Shown: positions 54,313 to 63,150 of the stretch, piece by piece
How positions within the stretch are numbered: position 1 is the first letter of the stretch
Layout of the letters: each line of letters starts with the position of its first letter
Source of the DNA: Streptomyces sp. NBC_00683
GTDB taxonomy: Bacteria > Actinomycetota > Actinomycetes > Streptomycetales > Streptomycetaceae
Assembly: GCF_036226745.1 (NCBI RefSeq)
Contig: NZ_CP109013.1
Coordinates: forward strand, 124,001 to 188,000
Reading direction: 5' to 3'
Length of the DNA stretch: 64,000 bases
Position numbers and translations under genes: made by a program
The notes under the pieces: model-generated
What the model was told of the DNA's origin: nothing
Seen by the model: the letters and a program-made list of their open reading frames with translations, nothing else
The model's database searches: none

Positions 54313-55881
54313 TCAACTGCCGCTAGTGGCGGGTGGCTCCTTCAAGTCAAGAACTTGTTGGTAAAGCTGACGAGCGCGTTCGTGGTTCCCGGCGTCGCGT
54401 TCCACGTCGGCCCAGTACAGGAGTGCATCGCCCCTCTGCTCAGCTGAGCCGTCGGCCTCGGTGCTCTGCTGAAGCAGCCTGCGCGCCTCCTCCAGATTCC
54501 CGGCCCACACCTCCAGAACGGCCAGGTTCCACGACGCTGCCATGACAATGCCCCACTGGCCGGTATCGATCGCCTGGCCAAGGAGGCTGCGGGCGTCCTC
54601 GACGTTTCCCGCATCTCTTTCCAGCAGCCCCCAGCAGTTGAGCGCCCAGCTCTTGTGCCAGAGAGGGCCGGATGCAACGACTTCCTGGTACAGCCTGCGC
54701 CCCTCGTCCAGATTCCCGGCCTGCGTCTCGTGCCAGCCCAAGCCGTTGCGTGCGTCGGCCGTCTGCTCAGCGGTGCCGCCAGCCTCGATGGCCTGGTGGA
54801 ACAACTTGCGCCCCACGTCCAGACTCCCTGCGTCCATCTCCAGATTCGCCAGGCGGAGCAGCGCGTTGACATGGCGGAGGACCTCCGGTTTGCCCTCGCG
54901 CTGATTCGGACGCCCCCGGTCGGCTGCGTCCCCGGTGTCCGCCTCCGGCTCTGTCTCGGTCTCGGTCTGTGTCTCGGTCTCTGTCTCCGGGGTAGCGGTG
55001 TCGTCCCGCGTCGGAGGGTTGATGTCTCGCTCGGCGATCATTGTGGCGAGGGTGGGCGGCAGCCACGAGATTCCCGTCTCCTCCGGGATGACCACCTGGT
55101 CGAGGATCTGTTCCACGGTCGGACGTCGCGAGGCGTCCTTGGCCAGGCAGTCCGCCACCAACGAGGCCAGGGCCGCAGGCAGCCCCGACAGGTCTGGACG
55201 CTCGTGCACCACCCGGTAGTTCACCGAGTGCGGGAGGCCCGCTCCGAAAGGGAGGCGGCCGGTCGCCGCGTAGGCGATCACGACGCCGAGAGAGAACACG
55301 TCCGAGGCCGGCCCGGCTCGATTTCCCAGAAGGTGCTCCGGAGCCATGAACCCGGGCGTCCCGATGGCCATTCCTGTGCCGGTGAGGTGTGTGTCTTCCA
55401 CCGCCCGGGCAATGCCGAAATCAATCAGCCGGGGGCCGTCGGCTGCCAGCAGGACGTTGGCCGGCTTCAGGTCACGGTGCAACGTCTCGCGGCTGTGTAC
55501 GGCGGCCAGCCCTTCCGCAAGCCCGGCAGTCAACAGCCCCAACGCACGCTCCGGCAGCGGGCCGTTTTGCCCGACGGCCTGTTGCAACGAGGGGCCGGGA
55601 ATGTACGCGGTGGCCATCCACGGCGGATCGGCGGAAGGGTCGGCGTCCACGACGTGTGCGGTGTAGAAGCCGCCGACCCGCTGTGCGGCCGCTACTTCGC
55701 GCGCGAAACGCCGTCGGAAGCCGGCGCCCATTGCCAGCTCCGGCCGCACCACTTTCACCGCCACCAGCCGACTACCGCGGGAACGGCCCAGAAACACCTG
55801 CCCCATCCCGCCCCCACCCAGCCTCTTCAGCAACCGGTACGGCCCGACCACCCGCGGATCCCCGGCCTGCAACTCCTCCAC
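54313..55881 (-). CDS. Soluble Ser/Thr protein kinase with helical-repeat C-terminus
   Basis: A 522-aa Hanks-type kinase. Gly loop LGGGGMGQVF at 21-30, VAIK-type Lys43 (VAVKVV), catalytic HRDLKPANV from 135, DFG at 154-156, then GTPGFMAPE. After a Glu/Thr-rich linker (ETETETQTETETE) come several TPR-like helical repeats of ~36-40 residues (DARNGLGWHETQAGNLDEGR, LYQEVVASGPLWHKSWALNC). There is no transmembrane segment or PASTA domain, so it acts in the cytoplasm. Start: GTG 55881 with AAGGGGGG upstream. The repeats probably bind substrates or partners. Confidence 0.88.
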   Translation of the reverse strand: MEELQAGDPRVVGPYRLLKRLGGGGMGQVFLGRSRGSRLVAVKVVRPELAMGAGFRRRFAREVAAAQRVGGFYTAHVVDADPSADPPWMATAYIPGPSLQQAVGQNGPLPERALGLLTAGLAEGLAAVHSRETLHRDLKPANVLLAADGPRLIDFGIARAVEDTHLTGTGMAIGTPGFMAPEHLLGNRAGPASDVFSLGVVIAYAATGRLPFGAGLPHSVNYRVVHERPDLSGLPAALASLVADCLAKDASRRPTVEQILDQVVIPEETGISWLPPTLATMIAERDINPPTRDDTATPETETETQTETETEPEADTGDAADRGRPNQREGKPEVLRHVNALLRLANLEMDAGSLDVGRKLFHQAIEAGGTAEQTADARNGLGWHETQAGNLDEGRRLYQEVVASGPLWHKSWALNCWGLLERDAGNVEDARSLLGQAIDTGQWGIVMAASWNLAVLEVWAGNLEEARRLLQQSTEADGSAEQRGDALLYWADVERDAGNHERARQLYQQVLDLKEPPATSGS

Positions 55882-56213
55882 GCTGCCCCCCTTCGAGCGA
55901 AGAACTCCGCGCCCTACCCGCAGATCGCGAAACCCTCGTAGCCCCATGCCCCATTACTGTGCTGAAACCTCTACCCCTACCCAGGACGCCGCTACCGCCC
56001 CGGCAGTTCTGATCCAGGCAGCCGCATGCCGGCATGTCTCGGCCCGGCATTGCGGTGGCCCAGTCATGCCCGCCCGGGCAGCTCCATGGGCCCCTCGTCG
56101 AGGATTCGCACTTTTGAGTGAATCTCGGCATTCCCGAGCCCGTTGTGTTCCGTGAGTACGGATCCACCTTCACGCTCGCTCCGAACGGACCCAGCCACCC
56201 GGGAGTGATCACC
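55882..56213. other. Gap between kinase and hypX genes
   Basis: 332 bases, holding the divergent promoters of the kinase and hypX. A 12-bp palindrome CATGCCGGCATG sits at 56025-56036. No gene is supported. Confidence 0.35.
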
Positions 56214-57899
56214 GTGCATATCCTGCTTCTCGCAAGCGCCTTCAACAGCCTCACCCAACGTGTCCAGGCCGAGCTCAGGGACCACGGACACTCAGTGGCC
56301 GTGCGGATCGTGCACGAGGACGGGGGCGGCTCCGTCCGGGAAGCCGTCCGCCAGGAGGCCCCGGACCTTGTTGTGGCGCCCTATCTCAGGAGCGCGATTC
56401 CCGAGGACGTGTGGTCGCTCCACACCTGTCTCATCGTGCATCCCGGGCCGGTCGGCGACCGCGGGCCCTCCTCCCTCGACTGGGCGGTCCACGAGGGCGC
56501 GGATCGCTGGGGCGTGACCGTGCTGCAGGCGAACGCGGAGATGGACGCCGGCGACGTCTGGGCGTCCGTGTCCTGCGCGTTGCCCCCGGTGGGCAAGAGC
56601 GACCTGTACCGCAACGAGGTCTCGGACGCTGCCATGGCGGCGGTACTCCTGGCCGTCGGACGCTTCGCCTCCGGGACGTACAAGCCATCGCCCCAGGACG
56701 CGGGAGCCGGCCGGTGCCGACCGTTGTTCCGCCAGTCACTGCGGCGCATCGACTGGCAGGTGGACTCCACCTCGACGGTTGTTCGCAAACTCAGAGCGGC
56801 TGACTCCCAGCCCGGTGTGCTGGACGAAGTGCTGGGCGATGAGTGGTTCCTGCACGGCGGGTATCCCGAGCCCCGGCTGAGCGGGCGCCCGGGGGAGATC
56901 GTGGCCACCCGGGACGGTGCCATCTGCCGGGCGACCACTGACGGCGCGGTGTGGATCCCCGAGCTGCGGCCACGGCGGGCGCCGGGCGGTCCGGCCACCT
57001 TCAAGCTCCCCGCCACCGTGGCGCTGGCAGGGCGGTTGTCCGCCGTGCTGGCGCTGGCGGCTCCGCTGCACCGGAACGGCCACGAGGACACATGGGCCGA
57101 GATCGGTTACCGGGAGGAGGCGGGCACCGGCCTTCTGTCGTTCTCGTTCCGGGGTGGCGCAATGAGTACGGAGCAGTGCCGGCGGCTGCTGCGCGCGTAC
57201 CGGTTCGCCTGTTCCCGGCCTACTTCGGTGCTGGTTCTCGGGGGCGGCCGGGACTTCTTCTCCAACGGCATTCACCTCAACGTGATCGAGGCGGCGGACG
57301 ATCCGGGCGCCGAGTCCTGGGCCAACATCAACGCGATCGACGATCTGGTGGAAGCGGTGCTGACCACCACGGACCGGCTCGTTGTCTCCGCTGTGGCCGG
57401 AAACGCCGCGGCGGGCGGGGTGATGCTCGCCCTCGCCGCCGACGAGGTGTGGTGCAGGGCGGGTGCGGTGCTCAATCCGCACTATCGCCTGATGGGGCTG
57501 TACGGGTCGGAGTACTGGACGTACTCGCTGCCGCGGCGGGTCGGAGCGGCGGCGGCCGAGCGGCTCATGCAGGACGCGCTGCCGGTCAGCTCCGCGGCCG
57601 CCCACGGCCTCGGGCTCGTCGACAGTGTGATCGCGTGTGCACCCGAGGTTTTCGACTCGGAGGTCGGCGCCCGGGCGGCCCGCCTGGCCGCGCTGCCCGC
57701 GACGCAGTTCCGTATCAACGCCAAGAAGGCGGAGCGGGACCAGATCGACCTGACGCCCTACCGTGCGGCCGAACTCGCCCGGATGCGGCGCATCTTCGCG
57801 GACCCCCACCATCCGTACCACGGGCTGCGTGGGTCCTTCGTACGCAAGGAAGGGCCCGCACCCGGCTCCGCGGCGGGGCCCGCACGCGCCCGGGTGTGA
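56214..57899 (+). CDS. hypX: Hydrogenase maturation protein HypX (formyl-THF to CO)
   Basis: A 561-aa two-domain protein. The N-terminal half (1-~250) is formyltransferase-like, starting VHILLLASAFNSLTQRVQAE with HPGPVGDRGPSSLDW at ~76-90. The C-terminal half (~270-510) is enoyl-CoA-hydratase-like (VLVLGGGRDFFSNGIHLNVI, AGNAAAGGVMLALAADEVWC). HypX in aerobes makes the CO ligand of the NiFe site from N10-formyl-tetrahydrofolate. The start is GTG 56214, eight bases after GGGAG; family starts support it. It is convergent with hypB. Confidence 0.9.
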   Translation: MHILLLASAFNSLTQRVQAELRDHGHSVAVRIVHEDGGGSVREAVRQEAPDLVVAPYLRSAIPEDVWSLHTCLIVHPGPVGDRGPSSLDWAVHEGADRWGVTVLQANAEMDAGDVWASVSCALPPVGKSDLYRNEVSDAAMAAVLLAVGRFASGTYKPSPQDAGAGRCRPLFRQSLRRIDWQVDSTSTVVRKLRAADSQPGVLDEVLGDEWFLHGGYPEPRLSGRPGEIVATRDGAICRATTDGAVWIPELRPRRAPGGPATFKLPATVALAGRLSAVLALAAPLHRNGHEDTWAEIGYREEAGTGLLSFSFRGGAMSTEQCRRLLRAYRFACSRPTSVLVLGGGRDFFSNGIHLNVIEAADDPGAESWANINAIDDLVEAVLTTTDRLVVSAVAGNAAAGGVMLALAADEVWCRAGAVLNPHYRLMGLYGSEYWTYSLPRRVGAAAAERLMQDALPVSSAAAHGLGLVDSVIACAPEVFDSEVGARAARLAALPATQFRINAKKAERDQIDLTPYRAAELARMRRIFADPHHPYHGLRGSFVRKEGPAPGSAAGPARARV

Positions 57900-57921
57900 C
57901 CGCGGCCCGGCGGCGCAGCTT

Positions 57922-58719
57922 CTACTGCTGTTCGGCGAGCCAGTCGTACCACTGATCCAGTCCCTCGCCGGTGGTCGCGGAGACCGTCAGCACGCGTACG
58001 GCCGGGTTGACCGAGCGTGCGTGGCGCGCGCACTGCTCGACGTCGAAGTCGACGTAGGGCAGCAGATCGGCCTTGTTGATGAGGATCAGGTCGGCGGCAG
58101 CGAACATGTACGGATACTTCAGTGGCTTGTCCGTGCCCTCCGTGACCGAGATGATCACGACCTTGCTGCGCTCCCCCAGATCGAACAGGGCGGGGCACAC
58201 CAGATTCCCGACGTTCTCGACCATGAGCAGCGAGCCCGCCGCCGGGGACAGGGCCGTGAGGGCGTTCTGCATCATCTCCGCGTCGAGATGGCACCCCGCA
58301 CCGGTGTTGACCTGTACCACGGCGCAGCCCGTACTCCTGATCCGGTCGGCGTCGAGTCGGGTCTCCTGATCGCCCTCGATGACGGCCACCGGCCGGCGTC
58401 CGCCCAGATCGGTGATGGTGCGTTCCAGGAGTGTCGTCTTGCCCGCCCCTGGTGAGCTCATCATGTTCACGGCCGCGACCCCGCGGTCGGTCAGCCAGGT
58501 CCGGTTTACCTCCGCGACGAGGTTGTTCTTGGCCAGCACCTTCTGCTCGATGGTGACGGTCTCACCGGTGCCGTTCGCCTGCGCACGCTCGTGCGGGTGC
58601 GGGTGCGGGTGCGGGTGCGGGTGCGGGTGCGGATGCGGATGGTCGGGTGCGTCGTCCTCCCGCAGCATCACAATCCTGGTTCCGCCGGACTCCTCGGAGC
58701 AGCCGCACGTAGCGCACAT
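57922..58719 (-). CDS. hypB: HypB, nickel-insertion GTPase
   Basis: A 265-aa protein. N-terminal CATCGC (high-affinity Ni motif CxxCGC) is followed by a His-Pro run of about eight pairs (nickel store). The GTPase motifs are SSPGAGKTTLLE (P-loop), EGDQET and NKAD, and the metal site NTGAGCHLDAEMMQ is present. It inserts nickel with HypA. ATG 58719 lies 2 bases after hypA's stop, so they form one transcript. The hexanucleotide repeat at 58591 encodes the His-Pro run. Confidence 0.95.
   Translation of the reverse strand: MCATCGCSEESGGTRIVMLREDDAPDHPHPHPHPHPHPHPHPHERAQANGTGETVTIEQKVLAKNNLVAEVNRTWLTDRGVAAVNMMSSPGAGKTTLLERTITDLGGRRPVAVIEGDQETRLDADRIRSTGCAVVQVNTGAGCHLDAEMMQNALTALSPAAGSLLMVENVGNLVCPALFDLGERSKVVIISVTEGTDKPLKYPYMFAAADLILINKADLLPYVDFDVEQCARHARSVNPAVRVLTVSATTGEGLDQWYDWLAEQQ
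58591..58638. repeat. Hexanucleotide tandem repeat coding the HypB His-Pro run
   Basis: Seven copies of GTGCGG (58591-58632) plus ATGCGG. On the minus strand this is (CACCCG)n, encoding His-Pro. Such repeats can change in length by slippage without breaking the frame. Confidence 0.9.
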
Positions 58720-58721
58720 GT

Positions 58722-59051
58722 TCAGCCCACTTTCATGGAAACGATCTGCAGTTCCTGTCCCGATGTGATCTCCACATCCGCACTGCCGCAGGGGCACAGC
58801 AGAATCAGGTCGGCCAAGGTGAATTCGACGGTGCAGGTGCGGCAGCGGCCTGTGCCGGGTGGCTGGTCGATCTCCAGCCGTGCCCCCTCGGCGGTCGTTC
58901 CCTCCGTGACCAGCCCGAAGCAGAAGCGCATCGCGTCGGGCACCACGGCGGTGAGGGCGCCCACGCGTACGCACACCGAGTGGACCGGACGCCCTGCGGC
59001 GCGTTCGCACACCGCGTCGACGACGCTCTGTGTGATGGCCAGCTCGTGCAC
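58722..59051 (-). CDS. hypA: HypA, nickel metallochaperone
   Basis: A 109-aa protein, start VHELAITQSVVDAVCE (the N-terminal MHE nickel site, with GTG start). A zinc ribbon has CRTCTVEF and LLCPCGS, the latter in CxC form. It delivers nickel to HypB. Start: GTG 59051 behind AAGGAGG. It is divergent from the hydrogenase small-subunit gene with a 258-base gap. Confidence 0.93.
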   Translation of the reverse strand: MHELAITQSVVDAVCERAAGRPVHSVCVRVGALTAVVPDAMRFCFGLVTEGTTAEGARLEIDQPPGTGRCRTCTVEFTLADLILLCPCGSADVEITSGQELQIVSMKVG

Positions 59052-59309
59052 CGCTGCCACCTCCTTCTGCGGGTCGCTCCGAATGTAGGGGCACAAGGTG
59101 GCCGCAAGGACGGCGGACCGGCCCGGTCGCACGGCCGGATCACCCGACCGGCCCTCGTCATGAGGTCGCTCGGTCCCCCGGACTGAGGCGGACGATGGAT
59201 ATGCCGTGTTGCCGGAATCGTCGAATCGAGGCGTGATGGTAGCAATGTGCGTGAACCCATACGTGGGGCCAACGGCCGTTGGGCCGTCATTCTGAAAGGC
59301 GGCAGTGCG

Positions 59310-60365
59310 ATGCCGACAGAGGAAGCGGTAAAGGCCGAGGACACCTTGATCCATGTTCTGTGGATCAACGCAGGGCTGAGCTGCGACGGAGATTCTGTTT
59401 CTCTGACGGCCGCCACTCAGCCGAGCATCGAAGAGATCGCCCTGGGCGCCCTGCCCGGGCTTCCGAATGTCGCTGTGCACTGGCCGCTCATCGATTTCGA
59501 GTGCGGTCCCAATGGCGGCGCCGACGACTTCCTCGAATGGTTCTTCAAGGCCGACCGCGGCGAGCTGGAACCGTTCGTCCTGGTGGTCGAGGGGTCGATT
59601 CCGAATGAGCGCCTGCACGATGACGGGTACTGGTGCGGTTTCGGCAACGACCCGGCCACCGGCCAGCCGATGACGACCAGCGAGTGGCTCGACCGGCTCG
59701 CCCCGAAGGCGACCGCGGTCGTCGCGGTGGGCACCTGCGCGACGTACGGCGGCATCCACGCCATGGCGGGCAACCCCACGGGCGCGATGGGGGTCCCCGA
59801 CTACTTGGGGTGGGACTGGAAGTCCAAGGCCGGGATCCCGATCGTGTGCGTCCCCGGGTGCCCGATCCAGCCGGACAACCTGTCGGAGACGCTGACCTAT
59901 CTGCTCTACATGGCCACGGGCCAGGCGCCGATGATTCCGCTCGATGACGCGCTGCGACCGACGTGGCTGTTCGGGGCGACGGTTCACGAAGGCTGTGACC
60001 GGGCCGGCTACTACGAGCAGGCCGACTTCGCGACGGAGTACGGCTCACCGAAGTGCATCGTCAAGCTGGGCTGCTGGGGACCCACGGTCAAGTGCAATGT
60101 GCCCAAGCGAGGCTGGATGAACGGCATCGGTGGCTGCCCCAACGTCGGTGGCATCTGCATCGGCTGCACCATGCCCGGGTTCCCGGACAAGTTCATGCCG
60201 TTCATGGACGAACCTCCCGGCGGAAAGCTCTCGACCAACGCGGTCGGACTGTACGGGTCGACGATGCGGCGCCTGCGCGACATCACCACGCACACCCTGG
60301 ACCGCGAACCGAAATGGCGTAAGCCCGGCCGCGAACTCAAGACCGGTGCCACACGCACCTGGTAA
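59310..60365 (+). CDS. hhyS: [NiFe]-hydrogenase small subunit, group 1h (Hhy)
   Basis: A 351-aa subunit without Tat signal, as usual for group 1h. Proximal-cluster region LSCDGDSVSL (Cys25, Asp28) has Asp where other hydrogenases have Cys; this Asp ligation is a mark of the high-affinity O2-tolerant class. Further ligands lie in GTCATYGG, VPGCPIQPDN, the Cys/His of VHEGCDRAG and the Cys-rich KLGCWGPTVKCN and GGCPNVGGICIGC. With HhyL it oxidises trace H2, giving electrons to respiration. ATG 59310 follows GAAAGGCGG. Confidence 0.95.
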   Translation: MPTEEAVKAEDTLIHVLWINAGLSCDGDSVSLTAATQPSIEEIALGALPGLPNVAVHWPLIDFECGPNGGADDFLEWFFKADRGELEPFVLVVEGSIPNERLHDDGYWCGFGNDPATGQPMTTSEWLDRLAPKATAVVAVGTCATYGGIHAMAGNPTGAMGVPDYLGWDWKSKAGIPIVCVPGCPIQPDNLSETLTYLLYMATGQAPMIPLDDALRPTWLFGATVHEGCDRAGYYEQADFATEYGSPKCIVKLGCWGPTVKCNVPKRGWMNGIGGCPNVGGICIGCTMPGFPDKFMPFMDEPPGGKLSTNAVGLYGSTMRRLRDITTHTLDREPKWRKPGRELKTGATRTW

Positions 60366-60409
60366 TTGACCGCGCAATCACCGCAACGGACAGAAAGATG
60401 AGGCGGCGC

Positions 60410-62203
60410 ATGACCGCGACCCAGCACAAGGGTGCCGGAGGCGGCCGGGGCAAGGACGACCTGGTCGAAATGGCGTGGGATCCCATTACCCGGATCGTCG
60501 GCAGCCTGGGCATCTACACGAAGATCGACTTCAAGCAGAAGGTGGTCGCCGAGTGCCACAGCACCAGTTCCATCTTCCGCGGCTATTCGGTCTTCATGAA
60601 GGGGAAGGACCCGCGGGACGCGCACTTCATCACGAGTAGAATCTGCGGAATCTGTGGTGACAACCACGCCACGTGTTCCTGTTACGCGCAGAACATGGCG
60701 TACGGGGTGAAGCCCCCGCACCTCGGTGAATGGATCGTGAATCTCGGCGAGGCCGCGGAGTACATGTTCGACCACAACATCTTCCAGGAGAACCTGGTAG
60801 GCGTCGACTACTGCGAGAAGATGGTCGCGGAGACCAACCCCGGGGTGCTGGAGCAGGCCAATCGCACCCCCTCCCCGCACGCCGACGCCCACGGGTACAG
60901 GACCATCGGCGACATCATGCGGTCCCTGAACCCGTTCACGGGCGAGTTCTACCGCGAGGCGCTCCAGGTCAGCCGGATGACCCGGGAGATGTTCTGCCTG
61001 ATGGAAGGGCGGCACGTCCATCCCTCCACGCTCTATCCGGGCGGCGTCGGCACCGTGGCGACGATCCAGCTGATGACGGACTACATCACCCGGCTCCAGC
61101 GGTACGTCGAGTTCATGAAGAAGGTCGTGCCGATGCACGACGACCTGTTCGACTTCTTCTACGAGGCCCTGCCGGGCTACGAGATGGTCGGCAACCGGCG
61201 CATCCTGCTGGGCTGCTGGGGCTCCTTCCAGGACCCGGAGCACTGCAACTTCGAGTACAAGGACATGACCGACTGGGGCCGGAAGATGTACGTCACCCCG
61301 GGTGTCGTCGTCGACGGGAAGCTGGTCACCACCGACCTGGTCAAGATCAACCTCGGCATCCGGATCCTGCTCGGTTCGTCGTACTACAACGACTGGGACG
61401 AGCAGGAGACCTTCGTCTCCCACGACCCGCTCGGCAATCCGGTCGACCGCCGTCACCCGTGGAACCAGCACACCAACCCGCAGCCGCAGAAGCGGGACCT
61501 GGACGACAAGTACAGCTGGGTCATGTCGCCGCGGTGGTTCGACGGCAAGGACTACCTGGCCCTGGACACCGGCGGCGGGCCGCTCGCACGTCTGTGGACC
61601 ACGGCGCTGGCCGGCCTGGTCGACATCGGCTACATCCAGGCCACCGGCCACAGCGTCAAGATCAACCTCCCCAAGACCGCCCTCAAGGGGCCGGTGGAGC
61701 TGGAGTGGCACGTCCCGAAGTGGAGCAACACCATCGAGCGCAACCGGGCGCGGAGCTACTTCCAGGCCTATGCGGCGGCCTGCGCGCTCCACTTCGCGGA
61801 GAAGGCTCTCGTGGAGATCCGGTCCGGGAACACCAAGACCTGGGAGAAGTTCGAGGTGCCCGAGGAGGGTGTGGGCTGCGGATTCACCGAGGCGGTGCGC
61901 GGTGTCCTCTCGCACCACATGGTGATCCGGGACGGCAAGATCGCCAACTACCACCCGTACCCGCCGACTCCGTGGAACGCGAGCCCCCGTGACACCTACG
62001 GCACGCCCGGTCCCTACGAGGACGCCGTGCAGGGGCAGCCGATCTTCGAGGAGAACGACCGGGAGCACTTCAAGGGCATCGACATCATGCGTACGGTGCG
62101 CAGCTTCGACCCCTGTCTGCCCTGCGGAGTGCACATGTATCTGGGCGAGGGCAAGAAGCTGGAACTCCTGCACTCCCCCACCCAGTCCGCGGGCAGCGAG
62201 TGA
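60410..62203 (+). CDS. hhyL: [NiFe]-hydrogenase large subunit, group 1h (Hhy)
   Basis: A 597-aa subunit. L1 motif RICGICGDNH at 77-86 and L2 motif DPCLPCGVH at 567-575 supply the four Cys that hold the NiFe centre. The 22 residues after His575 are the extension cleaved during maturation. Both motifs match the actinobacterial high-affinity group. Start ATG 60410 with GAGG nearby; an ATG at 60398 is less well placed. The stop overlaps the next gene (TGATG), so it heads a coupled operon of electron-transfer and maturation genes. Confidence 0.96.
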   Translation: MTATQHKGAGGGRGKDDLVEMAWDPITRIVGSLGIYTKIDFKQKVVAECHSTSSIFRGYSVFMKGKDPRDAHFITSRICGICGDNHATCSCYAQNMAYGVKPPHLGEWIVNLGEAAEYMFDHNIFQENLVGVDYCEKMVAETNPGVLEQANRTPSPHADAHGYRTIGDIMRSLNPFTGEFYREALQVSRMTREMFCLMEGRHVHPSTLYPGGVGTVATIQLMTDYITRLQRYVEFMKKVVPMHDDLFDFFYEALPGYEMVGNRRILLGCWGSFQDPEHCNFEYKDMTDWGRKMYVTPGVVVDGKLVTTDLVKINLGIRILLGSSYYNDWDEQETFVSHDPLGNPVDRRHPWNQHTNPQPQKRDLDDKYSWVMSPRWFDGKDYLALDTGGGPLARLWTTALAGLVDIGYIQATGHSVKINLPKTALKGPVELEWHVPKWSNTIERNRARSYFQAYAAACALHFAEKALVEIRSGNTKTWEKFEVPEEGVGCGFTEAVRGVLSHHMVIRDGKIANYHPYPPTPWNASPRDTYGTPGPYEDAVQGQPIFEENDREHFKGIDIMRTVRSFDPCLPCGVHMYLGEGKKLELLHSPTQSAGSE

Positions 62204-63150
62204 TGGCGGCGGAGGAGACACCGGCCACGCCCGACTGGCGGACGACCGGTGAACGCATCGACACCCTGATCGCCGCCAGTGGCTCGGGCGGCGCGGTCGC
62301 CCGAGAGCGCAGCGAGGAACTGGTACGGCTCGTCGCCGATTTCTACGGCGCCGGACTCGAACGGCTGCTGGATCTGGTGCACGAGCAGGGGCGGCTGGAC
62401 GACGGCGTCCTGGCCGCGCTGGCAGGTGACGAGCTGGTGGCGAGTGTCCTGCTGGTGCACGGGCTCCACCCGTACGACGTGGAGACCCGGGTCGAGAAGG
62501 CGTTGGAGGGCGTGCGCCCGTATCTGGGGTCGCACGGCGGTGATGTGGAACTGCTCGCCGTCACCGACGAGGGCACCGTCCGCTTGCGGCTGCTGGGCAG
62601 TTGCGACGGCTGCCCGTCCTCCTCGGTCACGCTGAAGCTGGCCGTGCAGGGTGCGGTGGAGGCGGCGGCTCCGGAGATCACCTCGATCGAGGTGGAGACG
62701 GCGGCCGACAAGGAGGCTGCCGGAGCGGCGGGACCGCTGATGCCGGTGGACTCGCTGTTCGCCCGGCTGCACGCGGAGACCGGGGCACCCGGCGACGACG
62801 GTGCGTCGTGGGAAGTCGTGCCTGAGCTGTCGGGGCTGGAGCCGGGCACCGTGGCCCGGGTCGGAGTCGGCAGGATGCCGGTGGTGGTGTGCCGGGTGGG
62901 CTCCGACCTCTTCGCCTTCGAGGACCGGTGCGCGCGCTGCGAGCAGCCGTTCGAGGGCGCCACACTGGCGCGGCGTCTGGGCGGCGGATCCGGCGACGCG
63001 GTCCTGCGCTGCGCCCGGTGCCACGCGCATTACGACGTGCGGCGGGCCGGGGTCTGCCTCGACGCCGACGGCGTGCATCTGGCACCGCTGCCCCTGCTCT
63101 CGGACGGCGCCGTCGTCTCCGTATCGGTGCCCGCGGCGGTGGCACCGTGA
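62203..63150 (+). CDS. NifU-C / Rieske-like fusion protein of the Hhy operon
   Basis: A 315-aa protein. The NifU-like domain (~100-160) has GVRPYLGSHGGDVELLAV and CDGC (Cys134, Cys137), able to hold an FeS cluster. The C-terminal part (~205-300) has the Rieske-ferredoxin shape, but its ligand positions read CARC (243-246) and CARCH (270-274) in place of CxH and CxxH. That makes a four-Cys set. It could bind a rubredoxin-like iron or a [2Fe-2S] with a different potential. Overlap with hhyL points to electron transfer from, or assembly of, the hydrogenase. Confidence 0.82.
   Translation: MAAEETPATPDWRTTGERIDTLIAASGSGGAVARERSEELVRLVADFYGAGLERLLDLVHEQGRLDDGVLAALAGDELVASVLLVHGLHPYDVETRVEKALEGVRPYLGSHGGDVELLAVTDEGTVRLRLLGSCDGCPSSSVTLKLAVQGAVEAAAPEITSIEVETAADKEAAGAAGPLMPVDSLFARLHAETGAPGDDGASWEVVPELSGLEPGTVARVGVGRMPVVVCRVGSDLFAFEDRCARCEQPFEGATLARRLGGGSGDAVLRCARCHAHYDVRRAGVCLDADGVHLAPLPLLSDGAVVSVSVPAAVAP

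Noticed and set aside
56025..56036. CATGCCGGCATG palindrome as a hypX operator
   Set aside because: A 12-bp GC-rich palindrome occurs by chance in such DNA; no second copy or matching regulator.
58591..58638. Tandem hexamer as a CRISPR or mobile-element signal
   Set aside because: It is a coding repeat for the HypB His-Pro run.
60011..62221. 736-codon minus-strand frame opposite hhyS/hhyL
   Set aside because: It is antisense to both hydrogenase subunits; no motif of its own.
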